From: JBHHUI01 sp965248775
Lineage (GTDB): Bacteria > Chloroflexota > Anaerolineae > Anaerolineales > JBHHUI01
NCBI GenBank assembly: GCA_965248775.1
Contig: OZ252150.1
Location: 6,200,001 to 6,264,000, forward strand
Direction: 5' to 3'
Length of the DNA: 64,000 nucleotides
Shown here piece by piece: positions 54,568-64,000 of this stretch. A model generated the notes under the pieces. It searched no databases. It saw only the letters and a list, made by a program, of their open reading frames with translations, and had not been told where the DNA came from. The position numbers and the translations under genes are program-made. The first letter of the stretch is position 1, and each line of letters starts with the position of its first letter.

Positions 54568-55431
54568 GTGAGATTTCGCTTCATTGACGAACACAAAGGC
54601 GAGTACAGCATCAGTCTGATGTGTCGGGTACTGCAAGTCACACGTAGCGGCTACTACGCCTGGCGCAAGCGGCCGGTCAGCCCGCGCGAGCAAGCCAGCC
54701 AGGCGTTGGGACGCGAGATCAGAGCGATCTTTGAGCAGCATCGCGGCGTCTATGGCTGTCCGCGCATTCACCGCGAACTACAGGACCGCGGCATCCGCTG
54801 CGGCCACAACCGGGTGGCCCGTCTGTTGCGCCTGCATGGCCTGCAAGCCCGACGCAAACGGAGCTACAAGGTGACAACCCAGTCGAAGCACAGCCTGCCC
54901 GTAGCGCCGAATTTGCTCGTTCAGGACTTCACGGCCACTGCGCCTAACGAAGTGTGGCTGGCCGACATCACTTACATTGCAACCAGTGAAGGTTGGCTCT
55001 ATCTCGCAGCAGTCCTCGACCTGTACTCGCGACGGATCGTCGGCTGGGCACTCGGCAAACGCTTGGGCCGCCAACTGACTTTGGATGCTTTGGAGATGGC
55101 TCTGCGTTCGCGAAAACCGCCGCCAGGTCTCATCCATCATTCTGACCGGGGGAGTCAGTACGCCAGCGCTGAGTATCAGGCGCTGCGCAAGCTTCATGAC
55201 ATCACGCCCAGTATGAGCCGAAGGGGAAACTGCTACGATAACGCCCCCATGGAGAGCTTCTTTGCCAGCCTGAAATCCGAGTGTGTATACCAGCAACTGT
55301 ACGCCAGCCGGGCCGCTGCTCGCACCAGCGTCTTTGACTATGTCGAAGTGTTTTACAATCGGCAACGGATGCATTCGGCCCTGGATTACATGAGCCCACA
55401 TGCCTATGAACAATTACCTTTAGTGGCTTAA
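54568..55431 (+). CDS. IS3 OrfB, copy 2
   Basis: 287 residues, equal to copy 1 apart from GKRLGRQ for GKRLRRQ. Intact, but without a functional OrfA in this copy it could be mobilised only in trans. Confidence 0.85.
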   Translation: MRFRFIDEHKGEYSISLMCRVLQVTRSGYYAWRKRPVSPREQASQALGREIRAIFEQHRGVYGCPRIHRELQDRGIRCGHNRVARLLRLHGLQARRKRSYKVTTQSKHSLPVAPNLLVQDFTATAPNEVWLADITYIATSEGWLYLAAVLDLYSRRIVGWALGKRLGRQLTLDALEMALRSRKPPPGLIHHSDRGSQYASAEYQALRKLHDITPSMSRRGNCYDNAPMESFFASLKSECVYQQLYASRAAARTSVFDYVEVFYNRQRMHSALDYMSPHAYEQLPLVA

Positions 55432-55463
55432 CCAACTGTCCACTGAATCGGGGTAATACCAAT

Positions 55464-55490
55464 GACTGGGTGACTGTGCGGTACTGGGTG
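55464..55490. repeat. ACTGGGT palindrome fragment next to IS3
   Basis: GACTGGGTGACTGTGCGG followed by TACTGGG; matches the reverse complement of 51849-51885. Interrupts the IS91 zinc-domain codons after FCPS. Confidence 0.65.
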
Positions 55491-55843
55491 ACGGACAGAA
55501 GCGTGTCTTGCACGAAAACGGCACAATCCTTTCTTCGCCGCATCCCGGGCAGACATAGCGCGCGTAGCCGGATTGGGGGTTGCGACAGCCCATCATTTTT
55601 TGGATGGTTTTGCGGACGTAGGAGCGTTGGTCAGCGGGGATATCTTCTTTGTGGAGATCTAGCCAGCGGTACCAATGGTCGATGAATATTTGCCGGAAGC
55701 GGTCGCTTCCGTAAGTCGTTTGCGAATGGAAAAGCATGATCGCCAGGGCTCACCCTATCCAGCCGCCGGGGCTGGGCAGTCGGGCATAAGCGATTCATGT
55801 GCAAGATATGCTCCAGACGATGCGCTTTTCCAGTCGTCAGCAT

Positions 55844-56110
55844 TCAGCTACAATCAACTTGAAAGCGGCCGCTGCGTCTAAGGAGCGCCAGGTTAAAGAA
55901 GAATGCGATGAAGAACAAAGACATAACCATCGCATATCTTCGATCAGCGATAATAATGCCTTGAATGGTAATTAGCAGGATAATTATTACAAGAAAAAGA
56001 TGAAATCGAACAAACAAGCGTTTTCCCAGACGCACATCGTCGGGGTCATCCGGATGGGCGATGCTCTTGTCAAAAGGTAAGGTGATCGATTTAAAGAGTC
56101 TCTTCAACAT
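55844..56110 (-). pseudogene. N-terminal membrane fragment of a sensor protein
   Basis: 88 codons with GGAG upstream of ATG 56110. A soluble start (DKSIAHPDDPDDVRLGKRLF) is followed by two membrane helices (FLVIIILLITIQGIIIADRR, AMVMSLFFIAFFFNLALL) and then stops where the IS91 debris begins. It looks like the first part of a histidine kinase or cyclase; the output domain is missing. Confidence 0.6.
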
Positions 56111-56140
56111 GGGAAATCTCCGTGAAACTAAAGTGTTGTC

Positions 56141-56626
56141 CTACTCGGCAGCCCTTCCAAGGCGGCGGATGACTTGCAGGCGGGTGGCGTTGAGTTCCGT
56201 CGTCCGCTGGCGGACCTGTATCTCTAATGCGCGGTTTTGGTCATAGAGCGCCAACTGGGTACGCACGCGTGCTTTGACGACGGGCGGGCTGACGGGCTTG
56301 GTGATGTAATCCACCGCGCCTAGCTCGAAGCCCTTCGTTTCATCCTCCACTTCGCCTCTAGCGGTCACGAAAACAATGGGGATGTTGCGCGTAGATAGGT
56401 TAGATTTCAGGCGTCGGCAGACTTCATATCCATCCATGCCTGGCATCATGATATCCAATAAGATAAGATCGGGGGTTTTGTCACCGGCAGTGATTTTGAT
56501 GGCCCGTTCACCGTTGAGTGCGACTTTGACCTGGTAGTCCTGGTTCAGGATGTCGTTTAGTACATCGACATTACTGGGCACGTCGTCGACGACCAGAATA
56601 GTCTGTCCGGTCTGGTTGTCAGGCAT
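56141..56626 (-). CDS. Response regulator (REC domain, short coiled tail)
   Basis: 161 residues from ATG 56626. Receiver domain with acidic pocket VVDDVPSN, phospho-Asp in LILLDIMMPGMDGYE and Lys in DYITKP. After the domain a coil (QNRALEIQVRQRTTELNATR) ends LQVIRRLGRAAE, the linker that leads into HD-GYP domains in relatives, but here the frame stops. Possibly truncated. Overlaps the kinase stop by 8 bp (ATGCCTGA). Confidence 0.8.
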   Translation of the reverse strand: MPDNQTGQTILVVDDVPSNVDVLNDILNQDYQVKVALNGERAIKITAGDKTPDLILLDIMMPGMDGYEVCRRLKSNLSTRNIPIVFVTARGEVEDETKGFELGAVDYITKPVSPPVVKARVRTQLALYDQNRALEIQVRQRTTELNATRLQVIRRLGRAAE

Positions 56627-57008
56627 GTTCTTGTCCCTCCAGGTCGATCCCGCGCTGCTGCGCGAGCTTAGACAATTTTTCGAGGGCCGCGTCGAATTCG
56701 TACCCTTCGATGAGATCTTGAATAGCTTGAACTTCTGCAAGCGGATCCAGGCCTGCGTCCCTCAGCTGATTTCTCAGCTGGTTGATCACCTCCAAGGCCC
56801 GCGTGTCGCTTTCACCCAGGGTTTGGGCCAAATCCTTGAAGATCGGCGACAGTTCTTGAGGGTCGAGAGTCCGAGTCGCCGCGGATGTGTCTGGGGTTTG
56901 TTCAGGCGTATCTTCCGTTAGCGTATTGATGGATGACAATACCCTATCGAGGGATTCTTTGACGGCTGATAAGCTGTCACTCAGTTGGCTTTCATCTGTA
57001 CCCTCTAG

Positions 57009-58463
57009 TACTACAGTTGTAGATAAATGTGGTATCGTTTGGCTCCGACAAGGGGGCGAAGATACCAATGACAAACGGACGTGTTGATAATGGCATAACC
57101 GATCTGGCCGTCGTGCAGGGCTGGGCCGATGCACTGCTGGAAGTCGCACAACGCATTGGCGCGCGGTTCGCCCGGGCGGAAGCGCGGGAGCAAGCGCTGG
57201 GCTATTTGCGCGGGTTGCTGAGCAATGCAGAGCGCAAGCACAGCTGGCAGCTGGCGGAGGCGCTCGGACAGCCGACGCCCTACGGCCTGCAACATCTGCT
57301 CGGGCGGGCGCTGTGGGACGCCGACCAGGTGCGCGATGACCTGCAACAATATGTGCGCGATTATCTGAGCGATGCCACAGCGGTCCTGATCGTCGACGAA
57401 ACGGGGTTCGTCAAGAAGGGTCGTCACTCCGCAGGTGTCGCCCGGCAGTACAGCGGCACTGCCGGGCGCGTCGAGAACTCTCAGGTCGGGGTCTTCCTGG
57501 CGTATGCGGGTGGCGCGGGGCACACCTTGATTGACCGCGAACTTTACTTGCCCAAGGAGTGGACCAACGACCCGGTGCGCTGTGCGAGTGTCGGTATCCC
57601 CGCGGACCGCGCGTTTGCGACCAAACCAGCGCTGGCGCGGCAGATGCTGGCGCGGGCGCTGGACACCGGCCTGCCGGCGGCGTGGGTGACGGGCGACTCT
57701 GTCTATGGCGACGACCGCCGCCTGCGTCTGTGGCTGGAAGAGCGAGAACGGGCCTACGCGCTGGCCGTTTCGGGCAAGGAGTACGTCTGGATTGGTTTCA
57801 AACAGCACCGCGTCAAGCAAGTGCTGGCCACCTTGCCTGCCGAAGATTGGATACGACTGAGCGCCGGCGCTGGGGCCAAAGGTCCACGCGGATACGACTG
57901 GCATCTGCTGCCGCTCAACCCACCCATGCAAGCGAGCTGGGGGCGCTGGCTGCTGATACGGCGCAAAATCGAAGACCTGCATGAACTGACAGCCTTCGTG
58001 GTCTTCGCGCCACAGGAAACCACGCTGGAAGACATGGTGCGCGTGGCCGGCAGCCGTTGGGCGATTGAAGTGACCTTCGAGGCTGCCAAGGGTGAAGTCG
58101 GATTGGATCAATATGAAGTGCGCAGTTGGACCGGTTGGTATCGCCATACCACTCTGGCGATGTGGGCGCATGCTTATCTGGCCGCGATACGAACGACCAC
58201 GCCAAGCCACGAAGCGCTGAAAAAGGGGGCGTTGTTGTCAGCGACGCGCAACAGTCTTGCGGCGTTCAAGCACCGCCGCGGCCTCTCGTGCGGTTGAGTG
58301 TGGCCGAAATCCGGCGATTGCTCTGGCGTCTAGTGTTGCGCGTGCAGCAGACCGCGCAGGAGATCCTCGCCTGGTCGCATTGGCGTCGCCATCATCAGGC
58401 CGTCGCCAGGTTCTATCATTACAAACGTCGTGGTGCATCACTCATTTATCTACAACTGTAGTA
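57009..58463 (+). mobile_element. IS701-like element
   Basis: 1455 bp; termini TACTACAGTTGTAGATAAAT inverted at the right end; 4-bp target duplication CTAG (57005-57008, 58464-58467), the target type known for IS701. Inserted in the Hpt domain of the hybrid kinase. Confidence 0.9.
57068..58461 (+). pseudogene. IS701-like transposase, C-terminus frameshifted
   Basis: From ATG 57068 the frame includes AVLIVDETGFVKKGRHSAGV (first Asp), WVTGDSVYGDDRRLRLWLEE and SRWAIEVTFEAAKGEVGLDQ (Glu), then stops at 58297. The usual C-terminus VRLSVAEIRRLLWRLVL..AWSHWRRHHQA continues in another frame to 58461. One missing base near 58290 would explain it. Confidence 0.8.
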
Positions 58464-61400
58464 CTAGGCTGGCTTCAAGGTCTTGCGTAGCTGCTTGCAC
58501 TAGATGAGCACCGATATTCCCGGCGACTCCTTTGAGGGTGTGCGCTAATCGAATGGCAGTTTCTTCATCTTTGGCTTCCAGAGCCCCTTCGATCTCATCC
58601 ACGATCCCGCCATGGTCGGTCAGGAACCGCAGCAGCAGCTTTTTGTAACGCTCATGATTGCCTGCCATACGCTGCAGCCCCGCCTGGGTGTCGATCCCCG
58701 AAAGATCGGGAAATACCTTCTCGGATTTAGCTTTTGGCGGCGCTTCACTGACTGGTATTTCCTTTTCCACCGGCTCGATCCATTTGCTCAAGGTGGCATA
58801 CAAAACCTGGGGGTCGATCGGCTTGGTGATGTGTTCGTTCATGCCGGCTGCCAAGCTCTTCTCCCGGTCGCCCGCCATGGCATGCGCCGTCATGGCGATG
58901 ATGGGCAGCCGGGCGAAGCGCGGATCGTCCCGGATGGTGCGCGTCGCTTCATAGCCGTCCATCTTCGGCATGTGAATGTCCATCAAGATGGCGGCGAACT
59001 CTTCCGACTCGACGGCTTGCACGGCCTCCGCCCCGTTGGCTGCGAGGGTAACGACTAAGCCGGCCGATTCGAGCAACCCTTGGGCGACCTCTTGATTGAT
59101 TTCATTGTCTTCCACCAATAGTACGTGCGCGCCTCGGAGCGTAGCGACCTGTGCATTTTCTGGCATGGCTTGGGTTCCATCCGGCAGGGCGCTTGGAAGT
59201 TCCTTGCCAAAGACACCCATGATGGTATCAAACAGCGTGGACTGGCTGATGGGTTTGAGCAGGAAACCCTCGATCCCCTCGGCTTCGGCTTGGCGTCGTA
59301 CTTCTGCTTGCCCGTAGGCTGTGACCATGATAATGGTAGGTGTCGGTGCCAGGGTTTGATTGTCCTTGATCCGGCGGGCGGTCTCAATGCCATCTATGCC
59401 TGCCATCTTCCAGTCCAGCAATACCAGTCCGTAGGGCTGATCCGGGATTGTGCGCAGTAGCTCTGTGAGACAGGCTTCCCCGGATGAGACCAACTTAATA
59501 TCGAAGGAGAACGACTCTAAATAGCTTTGCAGGGTCACCCGTGCGGCGAAGTTGTCGTCGACCACGAGCACCCGCATGCCGCGCAGGTCGGGGGTGGGTT
59601 GCGGTCTTTGTTGGGCGGTATCCACAGGGCGAACAAAAATAGCGCTGAAGCTGAACGTGCTCCCCTGGCCCGGCTCGCTCTCGACCCAAATCTCGCCACC
59701 CAGCATCTCCACAAGTTGCTTGCTGATAGCCAACCCCAATCCGGTGCCACCGTACTTGCGTGTGGTGGAACTGTCAGCCTGGCGAAAGGCTTGAAACAAC
59801 CCGTCGATCTGTACTTCGCTGAGGCCGATACCCGTGTCAATTACGGAGAATTCGAGCGTCACCTTGTCTGCATCCGTCGAGACCAACTTCGCTGTCAACA
59901 CGATTTCGCCGCTTTCGGTGAACTTGACGGCGTTGTTGGCCAGATTGGTGAGCACCTGTCCCAGGCGCAAGGGGTCGCCGACCAGAGACGTCGGTACATT
60001 CGGTGCAATGGCGAAGAGAACTTCCAATTCATTCTCTCCGGCGGTAACGTTTATGAGAGCCCCCAAGTTATCGAGCACTTGGTCCAACTTGAACGTAACC
60101 GATTCCATTTCGAGCTTACCAGCTTCAATCTTGGAGAAGTCGAGCACGTCGTTGATGATTCCCAGCAGGTTATTGGCCGAGGTCTGGATGCGGTTGAGAT
60201 AGCCACGCTGTTTAGAGGTGAGTTCGGTCTGCTGTGCGAGATGGGTCATTCCGAGTACAGCGTTCATCGGCGTGCAGATTTCATGGCTCATATTGGCAAG
60301 AAAATCCGATTTGAGGCGCTCGGCCTCCTGAGCAGCCCGGTAAAGACGTGCATTCTGGATTGCTATGGCCGCTTGGTTGGCCAGGCTGGAAACCAAAGTA
60401 AGGTCGGCTGATGAAAATACTCTTTCCTGAAGGTTCCTACTGCAGGTGAGTGTGCCAATGACTTCATCTTCGATGATCAAAGGCGCAATCGCCAAGGTTG
60501 CAGGCTCATCCCGCAGCGCGGCAGCGCGCGCGCTGCCCCGGTTGCGTTCATCTTCTTGGTGGTTTACCGAGACTGTGGATGTCTTCTGTTCGAGCACCCA
60601 GCCGCTTATTCCTTCTCGAACTTCCTCGAAGGTAAAGGTATTTATTTCTTCGATGGAGTAACCAAGCCCAACGGCCTGTACCAGTTCCTCACTTTCTGAG
60701 TTCACCAATAAGATGATGCTCTTCTCACCACGCAGTAATCGGACGGCATGTTTAGCGACACGCTGAAGCATGATGTCCAGCTCAAGGGTCGCCGTTATGT
60801 CCTGGCCCACTTCATTCAAGACTGCCAGTTGCTCAGCTCGTTCTTCAGAATCTTTCCTTGCCTGCCGCAGTGTCTGCTCGGCCAGCTTACGTTCGATCAC
60901 GATCCCCAATTTAATCCCAATCTGTTCCATAAACCCTAACAGCGCCTCGTCGGGGCTTTCAGGAGTCTCTGAATAAAACTCGAGCACGGCAGCCACCGCG
61001 CCCCCGGCCAACACGGGGAAGGCGAATGCTCCAGATACGCCGATATTTTTGGCCAGCTGCGCCCGTGGGTAGTTGGGGTCTTTATGGACGTCTTCAATCC
61101 AGGCCGGCAATTTGCTGGCAAATACGCGCCCAGGCAGGCCAACGCCGGGCGCGAAAGTCGTCTGCTCGGTGATTTCTACAAACGGGCGAAATCCTTCTTG
61201 TCGTTCGAGATGCCAAATGCCGCTTGGTACTAATTCATCGGCGCCGTCTTCTGCGGGCAGGTAGGCGTGGCCTATCGGCCAGCCTGTATAGGCACAGACC
61301 TTGTCGAGCGCCACCTGAAGCGCTTCGTCCAGGCTGGCAGCCGTGTTGGCTGCACTGGTAACTTCTGCGAGGGATTGTGCTCTTTGCTCGCTGTCCCGCA

Positions 61401-64000
61401 AAGCTGCCTGAGCCGGCCTGCGTTCCGTAATGTCCCGCAGGTTGCCGATAAAGTAGGTTTTCTCTGCAACTTGATATGCGCCGATTGAGAGACTGATGGG
61501 AAATGTCGAGCCGTCCTTGCTCAATCCTTCCAGCTCAACCGATCCTTGCCCGACGACCCTGGCTTCGCCCGTCCGCAGATAACGTGCAAAGGATGCGGCG
61601 TGCCGCTCACGGTAGGTTTCCGGCATCAGCACCTGGACGTTCTGTCCTATAATCGCCTCGGGTTGGTATCCGAAGAGGGCTTCCGCGGCCGGGTTGAAGG
61701 ACGTAACCAGCCCTTCCTGGTCGATGCCGATGATGCCGTCCGGGATGTTTTCCACCATTGTGCGGATTTGCAGTTCCTTCTCTTGCAGGTCTTGCTCGGC
61801 TCTTTTTCGCTCGGTCAGGTCATGCTGGACAATCAACATGACCTGCTCGTCTCCCAAAATGAACAAAGTTGTCGTGACTTGCACAGTGAACGTGGTGCCG
61901 TCTCTTCGGCGCGCCTCCCAATCGTCTGTATATGCGCCTTGCTCTAGGACATGCGCGTTCATTTCTGCAGCCCACGCACGCGCGCTGCACCCATCTGGCT
62001 GGGGATCAGACGCGAAGTAGTAGGGTGGCTTTCCGAGCAGCGCTTCCTTGTCCGTATAGCCAAAGGAATCTAGCATAGCCTGATTGCAATCCACGATGCC
62101 GACTTTGTCGACGAGCAGAATAGCATCTTCTGTTGTTTCGAAGACTGCGCGCAACTTGTCTTCTGCCTGCTTGCGCGCGGTGACGTCGATCAGGAATCCA
62201 TGCCAAATGATGTCTCCGTTCTCGGCGCGCTCGACCTGGGCGCTGCCACGCACCCATGCCGCGTTACCAGTACCAGGTTTGGCGCGAAACTCAAGTTCCC
62301 AGGGATCGAGCTTGTCGGCCGATTGCTGCACGGATTCCCGGAAGCGTTCCATGTCATCTGGATGAATGTTGTCCAGCGCCACGCTGGCGTCGGCCATGGC
62401 TGCCTCGGGGTCGATGCCCAGCAGGTCGCGCGCGACCGGGCTCATATAGGGGTAGGAAATGCTGCCATCCGGATGCAGGGCGCGCCGATAGATCACCCCC
62501 GGCAGGTTGGCCGCCACGCGTTCGTAGCGCGCTTCGCTTTCACGCAGGGCCTCTTCCGCTCGTTTTCGTTCAATGACGATCCCCAGTTGGACGCCGATTT
62601 GTTCCATGAGTTCCAGCAGGGCATCGTCGGCTTGCTCGGCGGCTTCGGAGAAGAACTCCAGGACGGCGGCGACCGTGCCGCCAACGATAATTGGAAAGCC
62701 AAAGGCTCCCCTCAATCCGACCTCTTCCGCGACCTGGGCACGTGGGAAATCCGTTTTGCCGGTGATGTCGGCAAACCAGGCTGGCTTGCCGCTAGCGAGG
62801 GCGCGCCCCGGCATGCCCACGCCGGGAGAGAAGTGCAGTTGTTCGGTTTCGGCCTGGAAGTTGCGGAAGCGTGCCGGCTCGTCCAGATGCCAGATTGCGC
62901 TCGGGTGCAGCTCAAGTTTGCCGTTGGCGGCAGCCAGATACGCGTGACCTACCGGCCAACGCGTATAGGCACACACCCTATCGAGCGCCACCTGGAGCGC
63001 TTCTTCGAGGTCAGCAGCAACGTTGACCGCCTCGGCGACCTCCTTAAGCAGTGTCGCACGCTGCGCTGCACTTCGTCCTCGGCCTGCTTGCGCGCCGCAA
63101 TATCGATGGAAGCGCCACAGACTGCATAGGGTTGCTCCGTTGTGTCGAAGAGCGGATAGTGGGTAGTAATAAATGTGCGCTCACCTTGTGTAGTTGGCAG
63201 CGTTTCCTCAATGGTAACGGGTTGTAGGGTAGTGAGCGCCTGCGTTTCGTTGTCTTGAAAGTAGCCGGCAAGTTCTCCAGGATAGACGTCGTGCGCCGTG
63301 CGCCCAATGGCCGCTACTCTGTCATTGCCAGTGATGTCCTCCCACGGACGATTGAGCACGAGATAGCGGCCGTCCATATCTTTCACGCTAACACTAACAG
63401 GCAGTGTGTCCAAGATGTTTTGTAGTTGCGTGCGGCTTTCCAGTAACAAGCGTTCAGTTTCCTTGCTCTCGGTAATATCCCGGCTGATGCCGATCAAGGC
63501 AGTAAGATCGCCCTCCGGATTATGGAGCGGCACTTTGGTGGTCAACAGCGTTTTTTGCGTGCCGTCCGAACCAATGGAGTCCTCTTCCTGATTGAGCAGG
63601 GGTTCTCCCGAATCGAACAGGCCGCGGTCCTCGGCGCCGTATTTCGTCGCCAGTTCCTCCGGGTAAAGATCAATGGCGGTCTTGCCCACCAAGGAATCAG
63701 GGTTGCTACCAGTGACGAAGTGCGCGTGGGCCTGGTTGCTGACCAGATAGCGACCGGCCGAATCCTTGACGAAGACGTGATCCGGCAGGTGATCCATGAT
63801 CATGCGTAGCAAATTTCGTTCCTGAGCCAATTCTGCCGTACGGTCTTGCACCAATTCTTCCAGGTGGTCACGATGGGTCTGTAATTCGAGTTCGGCCGCT
63901 TTGCGTGCGGTGATGTCTTGAACAACCTCCGCGATGCGATAGAGTTGCCCACTCTGATCGCGGACCGGGTACACTCGACTCCGAACCCAACGCATGGAGC

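Larger units (their letters stand above)
53448..54571 (+). pseudogene. IS3 OrfA, copy 2, split by IS1
   Basis: The ATG at 53448 is followed by only a few codons before IS1; the remainder resumes at 54287 in the phase expected after removing 827 bp. A hybrid frame reads from the IS1 end (VPISYHVTT) into RKTYTREF. Confidence 0.85.
53385..55461 (+). mobile_element. IS3-family element, copy 2 (contains IS1)
   Basis: After subtracting the IS1 element and its 8-bp duplication, it is 1250 bp, the same as copy 1, with the same termini. No clear 3-bp target duplication, so flanking rearrangement is possible. It sits within the palindrome cluster inside the IS91 relic. Confidence 0.85.
52093..55737 (-). 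pseudogene. IS91-family transposase relic with multiple insertions
   Basis: Start at 55737. Zinc-binding N-terminus GYARYVCPGCGEERIVPFSC, KTRFCPS; then, past the nested IS, KVRTDEWVNRIAQELLDVPH, a YVHL.. core, NAWIEVDAIPGGKLAAKWRY and SFYPKGLEAAKYIGRYLGHP with the Y2-type tyrosines; then FWYRETATGLRRDV, KGTQLVRHAGLYARNVKAKW and the end MELVEIWEPQRGHVW at 52093. The gene is interrupted by IS3 copy 2 (with IS1 inside) and by short palindromes at 52418, 52549, 52947, 53187, 53299 and 55464. Outer element ends were not found. Confidence 0.75.
56619..64000 (-). pseudogene. Giant hybrid histidine kinase, broken by frameshift and IS (partial at right edge)
   Basis: Domain order from the edge: PAC, PAS (LPDHVFVKDSAGRYLVSNQA), PAS, GAF, three PAS, two GAF, HisKA (DFLANMSHEICTPMNAVLGM, Arg of SHEIRTP changed to Cys), HATPase, two REC (VVDDNFAA.., VEDNEINQ..), Hpt (AHTLKGVAGNIGA). 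Two breaks: a 5-bp tandem duplication (GCTGC twice, 63061-63070) shifts the frame between AEDEVQR and ATLLKEVAEAVN, and an IS701-type element splits the Hpt domain after DLEAS. Both phase changes agree with the insert lengths. The C-terminal tail ends at 56619. Confidence 0.85.

Noticed and set aside
55857..55861. CTTG/CAAG at the edge of the IS91 debris as an IS91 target site
   Set aside because: The tetranucleotide is on the transposase-start side and the element ends cannot be defined, so the match may be chance.
58612..63129. Plus-strand frames of 150-300 codons opposite the hybrid kinase
   Set aside because: Shadows of a GC-rich coding strand; low-complexity, no recognisable domains.

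Overview
The window looks like a chromosomal stretch of an uncultured bacterium, most compatible with Chloroflexota: multi-PAS/GAF hybrid kinases, a fused indolepyruvate-type oxidoreductase, a zinc-ribbon protein overlapping mtaB, a DUF3105 lipoprotein and a DUF4157 protein. This placement is inference from gene content, not a phylogeny. The genome segment is visibly decaying. I count eight insertion-sequence copies (one nested in another) plus an IS91-type relic. Five genes are split by IS, and the frame of each is restored exactly when the IS and one target-site copy are removed. At least six more genes carry a nonsense codon or small indel. Dense IS load plus fresh pseudogenes is what host-restricted or recently bottlenecked lineages show.

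Layout. 1-15.5 kb (minus strand): a catabolic block with an IclR regulator (in-frame TGA), an amidohydrolase remnant, a BKACE enzyme, a carnitine 3-dehydrogenase/thioesterase fusion, acyl-CoA dehydrogenase, ADP-forming acyl-CoA synthetase, UbiX, enoyl-CoA hydratase, two PPOX-fold proteins, a HisC-like aminotransferase, two DMT exporters and an AruI-like ThDP enzyme. Dehydrogenase, BKACE and thioesterase together would turn carnitine into glycine betaine plus acetoacetate. 16.5-22.6 kb: an IS4-like element, then a DUF4157 (eCIS cargo) gene broken by an IS3 and an IS982 element. Rejoined, it encodes 669 residues whose C-terminal third matches the RasGAP fold, including the arginine finger and the FLR motif. 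22.7-32 kb: DUF559 nuclease and an operon of Leu/Phe dehydrogenase (frameshifted), PaaI thioesterase, epimerase, indolepyruvate-type oxidoreductase and a GlcD-like oxidase (split by IS), a route for 2-oxoacid catabolism. 32-44 kb: Ldh-type dehydrogenase (in-frame TAG), a thioesterase like the one in the carnitine fusion, a DMT exporter, a 2-oxoglutarate oxygenase, a PadR regulator with its membrane partner, and a second acyl-CoA synthetase (in-frame TGA)/enoyl-CoA hydratase pair. 44-51.7 kb: an IS-split membrane protein, mtaB, endonuclease V, a DUF3105 lipoprotein hit by IS1, a DinB/SCP2 protein and a LuxR-type regulator. 51.7-55.9 kb: nested debris, IS1 inside IS3 inside an IS91 transposase that is itself peppered with short palindromes. 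55.9-64 kb: two-component genes, with a giant hybrid kinase broken by an IS701-type element and a 5-bp duplication.

Two things stand out. First, the RasGAP-bearing eCIS-type protein, which implies past action on a eukaryotic host's small GTPases. Second, a set of roughly 28-bp hairpin elements, many tailed with ACTGGGT, whose clearest insertions in this window all lie inside transposase genes, where they truncate, frameshift or extend them and also cluster or nest in one another.
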